DNA from: Pseudomonas syringae
GTDB lineage: Bacteria > Pseudomonadota > Gammaproteobacteria > Pseudomonadales > Pseudomonadaceae
Direction: 5' to 3'
Assembly: GCF_021606685.1 (NCBI RefSeq)
Contig: NZ_WKCB01000056.1
Span: 1-37,825, forward strand
DNA: 37,825 nucleotides
Position numbers and translations under genes: made by a program. Of this stretch, positions 8,801 to 17,011 are shown piece by piece; the first letter of the stretch is position 1; every line of letters begins with the position of its first letter. The notes under the pieces were generated by a model, which had not been told where the DNA came from, ran no database searches, and worked only from the letters and a program-made list of their open reading frames with translations.

Positions 8801-10621
8801 GACGCTCCGCCGCCAGCGGTACCGACGCGTGCCCAGCGCGGGCTGATGCGCAAGATCACAAACCTGTACCCGTTTTTCAGCGAGAGCCAGGCCCGTGAAA
8901 CGGTCATGAGCCTGGGCGTCGACGACCCGTCACGAGCCCTCGCCGTGCGCCAGCGCGAGCGGCAACTGGCCAGGCTCGACGGGGTGCTCAGGGCCTGGAT
9001 TCAGCAAGACGACGACATGCGAAAACTCCCGGGGCGTTTGGAGGACTATCAGCTCAGTCGGCGCCAGGTTGCCGCCCGTCTGCGCAGTGCGTGGCGCCAC
9101 CAGATTCGCTTGCCCGATGAAACCCGCGCTCAGGTATATGGCTTGAGCCTGGACGGTATGCGGGTTGGCAAGTTGCCGACGTTGCCCATCGATATCGACT
9201 TGGGGCATGTACAACGCCTGTCGCTGAAAAACATGGCGCTGGATAACGATGTCGCCTACTTCCTCAAGGCGTTCAAGGGCCTGCGCTCGCTGGAGTTGGA
9301 CAAAAACCAGCTCACCTGGCTGCCGGAGGTGCTGTCCCATATGCCCTCGCTGCAGCGCCTGAGCCTGGCGCAAAACAGCCTTAATCTCACCGACGCGACC
9401 ACCAAAAAACTGCAAGCCATGAGCGGTCTGCGTGCGCTCGACCTGAGCAGCAACCCCTTGGGTGAAACCCCGTCGGTCGAGCAAATGGACCAGTTGCAGT
9501 CCCTGAACCTGCGTAACACCCGCGCCCGGGAGTTGCCCGAGGGCTTGCTGACACGCTTGCACCTGGAGGACGCCAACCTGCGCGAAAACGACATCGTCGA
9601 ACTGCCCTCGCAACTGTTTAGCGCGCCGGTGGCGGTGACCGAGAAAATCAACCTGCGGCTAAACCCCATATCACACCAGAGCCGTCTGGACCTGGATGAA
9701 TACCGGCGCCGCACCGGTGTGGGCATGGGCTTGCAGGACGACGACATTGCGCTGTTGAGCGAGCAGCGCTCCCGGCAAGCCTGGCTGGAAGGCAAGACCG
9801 CCGCGGACTATCGCGCGCGGGAGGCAACCTGGGAGCGACTCAAGGACGATTGGCAGTCCGGGGATTTTTTTGCAGTGCTGCGCCAAATGGTCAACACCCC
9901 ACAATACAAACAGGTGCGGGCTGACCTGGTGCGTCGGGTGTGGCAAGTGATCGATGCGGCGGCCGAGGATCGTGACCTGCGCGGGTTACTGTTCAATCTG
10001 GCCAGCGGTGAGCCCAATTGTGTCGACGCGGCGGCCTACAGTTTCAGTGAAATGGAGGTGACGGTGATGCTCAACAAAGCCATGAACGAGGCTGGCGCCC
10101 TTACGCCGAGCGTCCCCACCTTGCTGAAACTGGGGCGGGGGCTGTTCCGCCTGGAGCAATTGGACAGCATTTCCGACATTTTCAGCCGGCGTAAAAATAT
10201 CGCCGATGAGCTGGCGGTGCGCCTGGTGTACCGCAGCGCACTGGCCAAGCCTCTGGATTTGCCGGGGCAACCGGACACGATTGCCTACCGCGAGATTGGC
10301 GGTGTGACCCAGGAAGACCTGACCGAAGCAATGAATCAGGTCAGCACGCGGGAAATGACCTCGGACCTGTTGCGCTTCATGACGCGTCAGGGGTTCTGGC
10401 AGGAATACCTCAAGCGTCAGTTTGCAGCCGAGTTCAGCCGCATCGGCCAGGTGTACGACCGGCAAATCAAAGCCATGGATGTGACCAGCAGCGCCTACCT
10501 CTCCCAGGCACTCAAGGTGCAAAATGACCACCATCAGGCCCGTGAGCAGTTGGTCGACCGCCTCACCCGCAAGGCCATAGAGCAGGCCGATAACCTCGAG
10601 CCCGGGCAGTGCCCGCTTTAA
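5828..10621 (+). CDS. Giant NEL-type E3 ubiquitin ligase effector with LRRs and toxin-like N terminus
   Basis: A 1597-residue protein. The N-terminal two thirds resemble the DUF6543/dermonecrotic-toxin-like region of large Pseudomonas effectors (recognised by general character, not searched) and contain a hydrophobic stretch at about 413-445 (LAGFFVPVIGQLMLGVAVGQ). Residues ~1125-1282 form leucine-rich repeats (HVQRLSLKNMAL, LRSLELDKNQLTWLPE, LQRLSLAQNSLNL, LRALDLSSNPLG). The C-terminal ~310 residues fit a NEL domain, with the catalytic CxD motif at Cys1398 (NCVDAAAYSFSEMEV). NEL ligases of the IpaH/SspH kind transfer host ubiquitin through this cysteine, so the target is eukaryotic. The ATG at 5828 is chosen over 5774 because AAGGA (5815-5819) precedes it. 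No signal peptide, chaperone gene or secretion gene is visible nearby. It ends overlapping mnmC by four bases. Confidence 0.9.
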   Translation: MPDPVSVPAQLPPALLSSTLLELTGDLDKADVLQQRIPRWLFEAKPELLEQLEKVSELAGLQEPRVNAILQRIKGLDQFCAEELTRGLQRQFGVTLNVKRDHLWLPWDVLDSGIAMFGVPTTKVVIETRTLLESAMLNFSEDEAQGRRFPRGSQIRRDTDTVVSRISVTAFATYCRSLDLGRRYQEHLRGAINQAVPLADEVLYNADAGEIKHLKVYDMATDVYLAYLRGDIAEPAFKLLLGFTRQGSSLSKAAVLAEAYDGKPLMWQGLDVHDSCLWGIVVFSQEAIDNNPQTRCIVYMPGEPYRPIFEYPTFAAFQTYLTLKLQVKSYADFFARYLDEESRGDFFKRFSVGKSLGLIKPIAIDVGLFQFFFNSLIGKLQKDSRVLAVPTADFDQAVREQRWRDYESWGLDLLNLAGFFVPVIGQLMLGVAVGQMLGEIYEGVQDWRHEDRSAAFAHLCNVLENVASMAAFVAGGKVVGSLRRVARRNLELIDNFEAVDASDGTRRLWRTSLKPYEQPLTATEPDAQGVYWRDGQPWARIDGRGHALRFDASLGQWRIRHPRRPDAHAPPVLHNGAGGWRGQHERPQEWSNTLYGLRRLDPRLEALSDNRLEHICQASDVQLPQVQRWAEGNLKLPASFVDSIQRFALNQKITDLIARLEQRQPYTAEDIALQLQALPLMPEWPSGRYLEVLPAEGNASTKYPSNARTDDELSVVISRDQLEEGEVLLGVADGLYRAELDTLLGDTPVRAGETNAEALARRLAHSLKVDRKPLFQKLYADYDQPVGAEQSRLVESVPGLPASIAAELIDSTASIDRIHLRDERRVPLSLGQAAREAVAQVQRERLMASFHMPELADRQAHRFSWRLLRDLPGFPDALQLQLRETSASGAVLERIGDSAAAQTRVVVKTGERYQAFEADGRSLGEQFSGPQAFYRATLQTLPVEMRTGLDISGSAASDAQRLRYHLLDRAVAVRAKIPEERVALTSACQVIDAPPPAVPTRAQRGLMRKITNLYPFFSESQARETVMSLGVDDPSRALAVRQRERQLARLDGVLRAWIQQDDDMRKLPGRLEDYQLSRRQVAARLRSAWRHQIRLPDETRAQVYGLSLDGMRVGKLPTLPIDIDLGHVQRLSLKNMALDNDVAYFLKAFKGLRSLELDKNQLTWLPEVLSHMPSLQRLSLAQNSLNLTDATTKKLQAMSGLRALDLSSNPLGETPSVEQMDQLQSLNLRNTRARELPEGLLTRLHLEDANLRENDIVELPSQLFSAPVAVTEKINLRLNPISHQSRLDLDEYRRRTGVGMGLQDDDIALLSEQRSRQAWLEGKTAADYRAREATWERLKDDWQSGDFFAVLRQMVNTPQYKQVRADLVRRVWQVIDAAAEDRDLRGLLFNLASGEPNCVDAAAYSFSEMEVTVMLNKAMNEAGALTPSVPTLLKLGRGLFRLEQLDSISDIFSRRKNIADELAVRLVYRSALAKPLDLPGQPDTIAYREIGGVTQEDLTEAMNQVSTREMTSDLLRFMTRQGFWQEYLKRQFAAEFSRIGQVYDRQIKAMDVTSSAYLSQALKVQNDHHQAREQLVDRLTRKAIEQADNLEPGQCPL

Positions 10622-12597
10622 GCCTTGGCGCGAATCAACCCGCGCACGGCAAAGCGATTGGGATGGCAGGCCTCGGCCACGCTTCTGGGTAACGGCAACG
10701 GTTCGTTGTCCAGCCAGGCCGCCAGCAACTCCCCGGACAGCGGCGCAGTGATCAGCCCGCGCGAGCCGTGGCCACTGTTGACGTACAGGCCGTCGAGCCA
10801 GGGGCAGGGGGTGTCCGGCACTTGGCGTGCGTCTTTGCTGAGTACGCCATAGGCTTCGGTGAACGGCTGCGGGTCTGCCAGGGGGCCCACGATGGGCAGG
10901 TAATCCGGGCTGGTGCAGCGGAACGCCGCCCGGCCTTCGAGGTGTTCGGGGGCCAGTTGCGCGGCGCCCAGGCGCTGTGCCAGGTCCGGGGAGATTTCCT
11001 GCAGCATCGCCAGGTTGCCCGCATGTTCGGCTGCGGTCGGCGTGAGGTCATCGTTCTTGAAGTCGAAGCTCGCGCCGAGGGTGTGCTCGCCCAGACGCGC
11101 CGGTGCCATATAGCCCTCGGCACACACCACGGTGGCCAAGGCCTGGCTCGCCTCGGTCTGCGGCAAGCGGGTGATCTGCCCGCGAATACGCTTGAGGGGC
11201 AGCTCGGCACTCGGCGCAAAGCGCTTGACCTCGGCGGCGCCAGCCAGCACCACCACCGGCGCGCTTGCCAGCAGGCTATCGCCGTCCCACGCCTGCCACT
11301 CGCCGTCGGCCTTGCGCAGGTCCAGCACCTCGCGATGGTTGAGCACCTCGATGCCAGGTTTACGGGCCTGCCATTCGCACAGCGCAGGCGGGTGTACCCA
11401 GCCGCCTTCGGGGAAAAACAGCCCGCCATGTTCGAGGGCCACGCCGGCACGTGCCTGGGCCTGGGCCTGATCCAGCAGGTGCAGCAAACCGGGCGCAAAT
11501 GCCTCGGCCAGTTGTGCCTGCCGCTCGGCTTCCTTGGCGTTGAAGCCCAGTTGCAACACGCCGCAGCCGTCCCAATCCACCCCGCGCTGCAGGTGCTCGA
11601 GCAGGCGACGGGTATGGCCAAAACCACTGACGATCATCTGCGACAACGCGGTGCCGTGGGCCGAGAGCTTGAGGTACAGCACCCCTTGCGGGTTGCCCGA
11701 GGCTTCCTGCGCCAAGCCGGCGTGACGTTCCAGCACGCTGACCTGCCAGCCGCGCGCCGCCAGGCTGGCGGCCGTGGCGCAACCGGCCAGGCCGCCGCCG
11801 ATTACCAGCGCGCGGCGCTCACTGGTGGGCGCAGCAGGGCGCGCGAACCACGGTTTGATGACTGCAGGTGGTGGCGTATCGGCGGGCCAGCCGAGAAACT
11901 CGCCGCGCAGGATTTCCCACTTGTGGCCGATGCCCGGCGTGCGTTTCATCTTGAACCCGGCGGCATTGATCAGCCGGCGCACCCAACCGGTGCTGGTAAA
12001 GGTGCTGATGGTTGAGCCCGGCGCCGCCAACCGTGCCAGCTCGGCGAACAGCTCGGCGGTCCACATCTCGGGGTTTTTTGCCGGGGCGAAACCGTCGAGG
12101 AACCACGCGTCGATCTGTGCATCCAGTTGCGGCAGTTGCTCCAGGGCATCGCCGATCAACAGGGTCAGGGTCACGCGGCCGTTATCCAGGATCAGGCGTT
12201 GGAAACCCGCGTGTATGGCGATGTATTGCGCGAGCAACTGATCGGCAAAGGGTTGCAGCTCTGGCCAGAGGGCGAGGGCGCGCTGCAGGTCGGGCGGGCT
12301 CAGCGGGTATTTTTCCACGCTGACAAAATGCAAGCGCGCCCCCGGTACGGCGTGTTGCTCAAACAGCTGCCAGGCACACAAGAAGTTCAGGCCGGTGCCG
12401 AAGCCGGTTTCGCCGATCACCAATCGCCCGCCCGACGGCAAGGCGGCAAAACGCTCCTGCAAACGGTTCTGCTCAAGGAACACGTAGCGGGTTTCTTCAA
12501 GGCCCGACTGGTCGGAAAAATACACGTCGTCGAAGACCCGCGAGTGCGGGCGACCTTGGTCATCCCAGTCGAGCTGGGCGTGGGTGATGGGGTTCAT
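10618..12597 (-). CDS. mnmC: Bifunctional tRNA (mnm5s2U34) methyltransferase/FAD-dependent demodification enzyme
   Basis: A 659-residue fusion enzyme of normal MnmC length. The N-terminal methyltransferase (MnmC2, about 1-245) shows the SAM loop GETGFGTGLNFL (62-73) and DAWFLDGFAPAKNPEMW (163-179). The C-terminal oxidoreductase (MnmC1, from about 262) shows the FAD-binding ALVIGGGLAGCATAASLA and a closing YVNSGHGSRGL. It converts cmnm5s2U at tRNA wobble position 34 to nm5s2U and then methylates it to mnm5s2U in the cytoplasm. It is a single gene; its stop overlaps the stop of the convergent NEL effector gene by four bases, leaving no room for a terminator between them. Confidence 0.96.
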   Translation of the reverse strand: MNPITHAQLDWDDQGRPHSRVFDDVYFSDQSGLEETRYVFLEQNRLQERFAALPSGGRLVIGETGFGTGLNFLCAWQLFEQHAVPGARLHFVSVEKYPLSPPDLQRALALWPELQPFADQLLAQYIAIHAGFQRLILDNGRVTLTLLIGDALEQLPQLDAQIDAWFLDGFAPAKNPEMWTAELFAELARLAAPGSTISTFTSTGWVRRLINAAGFKMKRTPGIGHKWEILRGEFLGWPADTPPPAVIKPWFARPAAPTSERRALVIGGGLAGCATAASLAARGWQVSVLERHAGLAQEASGNPQGVLYLKLSAHGTALSQMIVSGFGHTRRLLEHLQRGVDWDGCGVLQLGFNAKEAERQAQLAEAFAPGLLHLLDQAQAQARAGVALEHGGLFFPEGGWVHPPALCEWQARKPGIEVLNHREVLDLRKADGEWQAWDGDSLLASAPVVVLAGAAEVKRFAPSAELPLKRIRGQITRLPQTEASQALATVVCAEGYMAPARLGEHTLGASFDFKNDDLTPTAAEHAGNLAMLQEISPDLAQRLGAAQLAPEHLEGRAAFRCTSPDYLPIVGPLADPQPFTEAYGVLSKDARQVPDTPCPWLDGLYVNSGHGSRGLITAPLSGELLAAWLDNEPLPLPRSVAEACHPNRFAVRGLIRAKA

Positions 12598-12739
12598 GGG
12601 CGGCTCGGCAAAGACAAGGCCGCCATTCTAGCCGATCAACAGGCGTTGAATTGACCCACGGCAAGCGCGGGTGGAATTTCCTCCCGCGTGTTGTTGCCCA
12701 ATCCGCTAGTCTTGAGCCCATCTTGAAACGGAGCCGCCC

Positions 12740-14254
12740 ATGTTCGAATCTGCCGAAATCGGTCACGCCATCGACAAAGACACCTATGAGGCCGAAGTGC
12801 CGGCCTTGCGCGAAGCCTTGCTGGAGGTGCAGTACGAGCTGCAACAGCAGAAGCGTTTTCCGGTGATCATCCTGATCAATGGCATCGAAGGCGCCGGCAA
12901 GGGCGAAACCGTCAAGCTGCTGAATGAATGGATGGACCCACGCCTGATCGAGGTGCGCACCTTCGACCAGCAGACCGACGAAGAACTGGCCCGCCCACCT
13001 GCCTGGCGCTATTGGCGCCAACTGCCCGCCAAGGGCCGCATGGGGATTTTTTTCGGCAACTGGTACAGCCAGATGCTGCAAGCGCGGGTGCATGGGCAGA
13101 TCAAGGACGCCCGCCTGGACCAGGCCATCGCCGGTGCCGAGCGTCTGGAGAAGATGCTCTGCGATGAAGGCGCGCTGATCTTCAAGTTCTGGTTTCACCT
13201 GTCCAAGAAACAAATGAAGGCACGGCTCAAGGCGCTGGCCGATGACCCGCTGCACAGTTGGCGCATCAGCCCGCTGGACTGGCAGCAGTCCGAAACCTAC
13301 GACAAGTTTGTGCATTTTGGCGAGCGCGTGCTGCGTCGCACCAGCCGCGACTATGCGCCGTGGCACGTGATCGAGGGCGTCGACAGCCACTACCGCAGCC
13401 TCACCGTGGGCAAAATCCTGCTCGAAGGCCTGCAAAACGCCCTCAAGTTGCCCAAAGGCAAGGCCAGCGGCATGAACCCGGCGCCGCTACCGTCAGCGGT
13501 GGACCAGATGAGCCTGCTCAACAGCCTCGACATGACCCTGCGCCTGGACAAGGACGATTACGAAGAGCAACTGATCACCGAGCAAGCGCGCTTCTCTGGC
13601 TTGATGCGCGACAAACGCATGCGCAAACACGCGCTGGTGACGGTCTTCGAAGGCAACGATGCGGCCGGCAAGGGCGGGGCGATCCGGCGTGTGGCGGCCG
13701 CACTGGACCCGCGCCAGTACCACATCGTGCCGATCGCCGCGCCTACCGAGGATGAACGCGCCCAGCCTTACCTGTGGCGGTTCTGGCAGAAAATCCCGGC
13801 GCGCGGCAAGTTCACGGTGTTCGACCGCTCGTGGTACGGCCGCGTGCTGGTGGAGCGCATCGAAGGCTTCTGCACCCCGGCCGACTGGATGCGCGCCTAT
13901 GGCGAGATCAATGACTTTGAAGAGCAACTGGGTGACGCGGGTGTGATCGTGGTCAAGTTCTGGCTGGCCATCGACAAGCAGACCCAGTTGGAACGCTTCC
14001 AGGCCCGCGAGGAAATCCCTTTCAAGCGTTTCAAGATCACCGAAGACGACTGGCGCAACCGCGACAAGTGGGACGACTACCGCGCCGCCGTCGGCGATAT
14101 GGTCGACCGCACCAGCACCGAAGTCGCGCCCTGGACCCTGGTGGAGGCCAATGACAAGCGCTGGGCGCGGGTCAAGGTGCTGCGCACCATCAACCTGGCC
14201 CTGGAAGAAGCGTTCGCCAAGAGCGACAAGCACGATAAAAAGAAAAAGAAATAA
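12740..14254 (+). CDS. pap: Polyphosphate:AMP phosphotransferase (PPK2 family, two domains)
   Basis: A 504-residue protein made of two tandem PPK2 domains. Each has its own Walker A: GIEGAGKG at 48-55 and EGNDAAGKGG at 304-313, followed by matching lid features (WRYWRQLPAKGRMGIFFGNWY and WRFWQKIPARGKFTVFDRSWYG regions). Class II PPK2 proteins use polyphosphate to phosphorylate AMP to ADP, linking polyphosphate stores to the adenylate pool. In this class the C-terminal domain is usually the active one; the N-terminal domain here has GN where the other has the DRSWY aspartate-arginine, fitting that pattern. The protein ends in a lysine-rich tail (HDKKKKK). GGAG precedes the ATG. The gene is alone, ended by a REPIN. 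Confidence 0.93.
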   Translation: MFESAEIGHAIDKDTYEAEVPALREALLEVQYELQQQKRFPVIILINGIEGAGKGETVKLLNEWMDPRLIEVRTFDQQTDEELARPPAWRYWRQLPAKGRMGIFFGNWYSQMLQARVHGQIKDARLDQAIAGAERLEKMLCDEGALIFKFWFHLSKKQMKARLKALADDPLHSWRISPLDWQQSETYDKFVHFGERVLRRTSRDYAPWHVIEGVDSHYRSLTVGKILLEGLQNALKLPKGKASGMNPAPLPSAVDQMSLLNSLDMTLRLDKDDYEEQLITEQARFSGLMRDKRMRKHALVTVFEGNDAAGKGGAIRRVAAALDPRQYHIVPIAAPTEDERAQPYLWRFWQKIPARGKFTVFDRSWYGRVLVERIEGFCTPADWMRAYGEINDFEEQLGDAGVIVVKFWLAIDKQTQLERFQAREEIPFKRFKITEDDWRNRDKWDDYRAAVGDMVDRTSTEVAPWTLVEANDKRWARVKVLRTINLALEEAFAKSDKHDKKKKK

Positions 14255-14276
14255 CCCCCGTTTATTGTGCCGAGCC

Positions 14277-14423
14277 GGCTTGTTGTGGCGAGCGGGCTTG
14301 CCCGCGTTGGGCTGCGAAGCAGCCCCAAAACCTGCGAATGCGGTCTGCCGGTAATACTGCGGTGTCTGTAACAGGGGCCGCTTCGCGCCCCAACGCGGGC
14401 AAGCCCGCTCGCCACAACAAGCC
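14277..14423. repeat. REPIN with perfect 35-bp arms
   Basis: The segment 14277-14311 is exactly the reverse complement of 14389-14423, starting GGCTTGTTGTGGCGAGCGGG and ending GCTCGCCACAACAAGCC. The core GTGGCGAGCGGGCTTGCCCG is shared with the elements at 1901 and 26658. Loop sequences differ between copies. It fills most of the 302-base gap between pap and the thiolase gene. Beyond the right arm, CCACACAAAC occurs twice (14430-14439 and 14456-14465) with ATTAGCCA repeats, which look like decayed extra copies of the outer unit. It can act as terminator or mRNA 3'-end protector of pap. Confidence 0.92.
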
Positions 14424-14556
14424 CGCTTGCCACACAAACACATTAGCCAGATTAGCCACACAAACCATGCTTTTGCATACGCCGGGTGAATGATCGTCGC
14501 GGTTGCGCAGGGCTGGTTCTATGCTCGATCCAACAACCACAAGATCGAGGTAGCCC

Positions 14557-15741
14557 ATGCGTGAAGTAGTGATCGTCGACAGCGTGCGAACCGGCCTGGC
14601 CAAGTCCTTTCGCGGCAAGTTCAACCAGACCCGCCCGGATGATATGGCGGCCCATTGCGTCAACGCACTGCTGACCCGCAACGGCATCGACCCGGCCAGT
14701 GTCGAGGATTGCATCGTCGGCGCCGGCTCCAACGAAGGCGCCCAGGGCTACAACATCGGGCGTAACGTGGCGGTACTCTCACAATTGGGCACCGGCACGG
14801 CGGGCATGACCCTCAACCGTTTCTGCTCGTCGGGCTTGCAGGCGATTGCGATTGCGGCCAACCAGATCGCCTCGGGTTGCAGCGACATCATCGTCGCCGG
14901 GGGCGTCGAGTCCATCAGCTTGACCATAAAAAGCGTCAACACCGACAACCTGATCAACCCATTGCTCAAAGAGCAAGTGCCCGGCATCTACTTCCCCATG
15001 GGGCAGACCGCCGAAATCGTCGCGCGCCGCTATAACGTCAGCCGCGAAGAGCAGGACCTGTATGCGTTGCAAAGCCAGCAGCGCACCGCCCAGGCCCAGG
15101 CTCAAGGCTTGTTCGACGATGAAATCGTGCCGATGGCGGTCACGTACAAGGTCGAGGACAAGCACACCGGCGCCGTGCAGACCCTGGAAGGTGTGGTCGA
15201 CCGTGACGACTGCAACCGCCCCGACACCACCCTGGCCAGCTTGCAAGGCTTGAAACCGGTATTCGCCGAAGACGGCTCGGTGACGGCGGGTAATTCCTCG
15301 CAGCTGTCCGACGGCGCCTCGATGACCCTGGTGATGAGCCTGGAAAAAGCCCTGGCGCTGGGGCTCAAGCCCAAGGCGTTTTTCCGTGGCTTTACCGTGG
15401 CCGGTTGCGAACCGGATGAAATGGGCATCGGCCCGGTGTTCTCGGTGCCTAAATTGCTCAAGGCCAAGGGCTTGCAGGTCGCTGACATTGACCTGTGGGA
15501 ACTCAACGAGGCGTTCGCGTCGCAGTGCCTGTATGCGCGTAACCGCCTGGAAATCGACAATGCCAAATACAACGTCAACGGCGGCTCGATTTCCATCGGC
15601 CACCCGTTCGGCATGACCGGTTCACGGCAGGTCGGGCATCTGGTGCGTGAGCTGCAGCGGCGCAATGTGCGTTATGGCATCGTCACCATGTGTGTGGGCG
15701 GAGGGATGGGCGCCACGGGTCTGTTTGAAGCCGTGCGCTAG
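14557..15741 (+). CDS. Thiolase family acetyl-CoA C-acyltransferase
   Basis: A 394-residue cytosolic thiolase of typical length. The acylated nucleophile is Cys90 in NRFCSSGLQAI; the second active-site set is His349 in GHPFGMTGSR and Cys379 in MCVGGGMGATG, with NEAFASQ before it. The enzyme catalyses reversible claisen condensation or thiolysis of acyl-CoAs. The replacement of the usual GHPxGxSGxR by GMTGSR is common in the FadA/AtoB-like branch of Pseudomonas. Substrate cannot be decided from sequence: fatty-acid, aromatic or branched acyl-CoA turnover are all possible, and no partner beta-oxidation gene is adjacent. GAGG precedes the ATG. Confidence 0.92.
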   Translation: MREVVIVDSVRTGLAKSFRGKFNQTRPDDMAAHCVNALLTRNGIDPASVEDCIVGAGSNEGAQGYNIGRNVAVLSQLGTGTAGMTLNRFCSSGLQAIAIAANQIASGCSDIIVAGGVESISLTIKSVNTDNLINPLLKEQVPGIYFPMGQTAEIVARRYNVSREEQDLYALQSQQRTAQAQAQGLFDDEIVPMAVTYKVEDKHTGAVQTLEGVVDRDDCNRPDTTLASLQGLKPVFAEDGSVTAGNSSQLSDGASMTLVMSLEKALALGLKPKAFFRGFTVAGCEPDEMGIGPVFSVPKLLKAKGLQVADIDLWELNEAFASQCLYARNRLEIDNAKYNVNGGSISIGHPFGMTGSRQVGHLVRELQRRNVRYGIVTMCVGGGMGATGLFEAVR

Positions 15742-15765
15742 TTATCACTGAAGAAACCGGATCAA

Positions 15766-15876
15766 CAATGTGGGAGCGAACTTGCTCGCGAAAGCTGAGT
15801 GTCAGTCAACACATGCATGGCTGACCTAGCGCTTTCGCGAGCAAGTCGAATCGTCGCACCGCCGCTCCCACAGTTG
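15766..15876. repeat. REPIN of a second family (GTGGGAGC type)
   Basis: ACTTGCTCGCGAAAGC (15780-15795) is perfectly inverted as GCTTTCGCGAGCAAGT (15831-15846), and the outer TGTGGGAG (15769-15776) pairs with CTCCCACA (15865-15872). The right side carries an extra 18 bases (TCGAATCGTCGCACCGCC) between the two paired blocks, making the element asymmetric. It lies between the thiolase and DMT transporter genes and differs in sequence from the GTGGCGAGC family seen elsewhere in the window. Confidence 0.87.
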
Positions 15877-15950
15877 AATTGCGGCATAGCCCAATCCGCT
15901 CGCTTGCCCCTAGAATGCCTGCTCCACTTCCTCAGGCATTCGGGGTACTC

Positions 15951-16907
15951 ATGCACATCTCTTCCGGCCGCTGGGTCTATGGCTTAGGCCTGACGCTGTT
16001 GACCGCGCTGCTCTGGGGCATTCTGCCAATCAAGCTCAAACAGGTATTGCAGGTGATGGACCCGATCACCGTCACCTGGTTTCGCCTGACCGTGGCCGGC
16101 GGTTGCCTGTTTATTTACCTGGCGCTCACCAAACGTTTGCCCAGCCGGAAAGTGCTCGGCCCCAGGGGCGGTTGGCTGGTGGGGATGGCCGTGTGCGGCC
16201 TGGTGGGCAACTATGTGCTGTACTTGGTGGGCCTGAAAATGCTCAGCCCCGGTACCGCACAACTGGTGGTGCAAATGGGCCCGATCTTCTTGATGATCGC
16301 CAGCGTGTTTGTGTTCAAGGAACGCTTCAGTCGCGGGCAGGTGCTCGGGTTGTTCGTGTTGATCGTAGGGTTCGGTTTGTTCTTCAACCAGCGCCTGAGC
16401 GAGTTGCTCACCTCGATGGGCGCTTACACCGCGGGCGTGCTGACCGTGCTGCTGGCCACCTCGATCTGGGTGTTTTACGCCCTGGGCCAGAAGCAATTGC
16501 TGACGGTGTGGAATTCGCTGCAGGTGATGATGGTGATCTACCTGACCTGCGCGCTGCTGCTCACGCCTTGGGCGCATCCGTTGGAAGCGCTGCAACTGAG
16601 CCCGCTGCAAGGCTGGCTGTTGCTGGCGTGCTGCATGAATACGCTGGTGGCCTATGGCGCGTTTGCCGAAGCGTTGGCCCATTGGGAGGCTTCGCGGGTC
16701 AGTGCGACCCTGGCGCTTACGCCGTTGGTGACGTTTGTGGCGGTGGCGTTGGCGGCGTGGTTGTGGCCGGAGTATGTGCAGGCTGAAGAGATCAACGCGC
16801 TCGGGTATTTTGGGGCGTTGGTGGTGGTGCTGGGGTCGGCTACGGTGGCGTTGGCGCCTTCGTTGTTGGCAGGGCTCAAGGCTCGGCGCTTGCGGATGGC
16901 CTCTTAG
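15951..16907 (+). CDS. DMT superfamily (EamA) transporter
   Basis: A 318-residue inner-membrane protein with about ten hydrophobic helices, the first starting VYGLGLTLLTALLWGILPIK, and the two-fold EamA repeat layout (second half from about residue 155, YTAGVLTVLLATSIWVFYAL). EamA proteins export metabolites such as amino acids, purines or toxic analogues; the substrate cannot be told here. The ATG at 15951 is preferred because hydrophobic helix 1 begins just after it, as in homologues, while the open frame upstream to 15879 adds a short polar peptide. No strong Shine-Dalgarno is seen (GGGGTACTC before ATG). It is flanked by repeats on both sides, so probably transcribed alone. Confidence 0.9.
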   Translation: MHISSGRWVYGLGLTLLTALLWGILPIKLKQVLQVMDPITVTWFRLTVAGGCLFIYLALTKRLPSRKVLGPRGGWLVGMAVCGLVGNYVLYLVGLKMLSPGTAQLVVQMGPIFLMIASVFVFKERFSRGQVLGLFVLIVGFGLFFNQRLSELLTSMGAYTAGVLTVLLATSIWVFYALGQKQLLTVWNSLQVMMVIYLTCALLLTPWAHPLEALQLSPLQGWLLLACCMNTLVAYGAFAEALAHWEASRVSATLALTPLVTFVAVALAAWLWPEYVQAEEINALGYFGALVVVLGSATVALAPSLLAGLKARRLRMAS

Positions 16908-16933
16908 GTTTTTCAGGTAGGGCGCGGATCAAA

Positions 16934-16968
16934 ATGTGGGAGGGGGCTTGCTCCCGATAGCGGTCTGT
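16934..16968 (+). repeat. Solitary REP element
   Basis: ATGTGGGAGGGGGCTTGCTC followed by CCGATAGCGGTCTGTCGG has the form of one REP unit common in fluorescent pseudomonads. No inverted partner (CAAGCCCCCTCCCACA type) is present downstream, so this is a singlet or a REPIN that lost its second half. Confidence 0.7.
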
Positions 16969-17011
16969 CGGTGTACATATCCATTATTTAGGTAACGGCT
17001 AGTTATGGTTC

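Noticed and set aside
10768..12015. A 415-codon plus-strand frame opposite mnmC
   Set aside because: It is the antisense shadow of mnmC, with no recognisable domain or start site.
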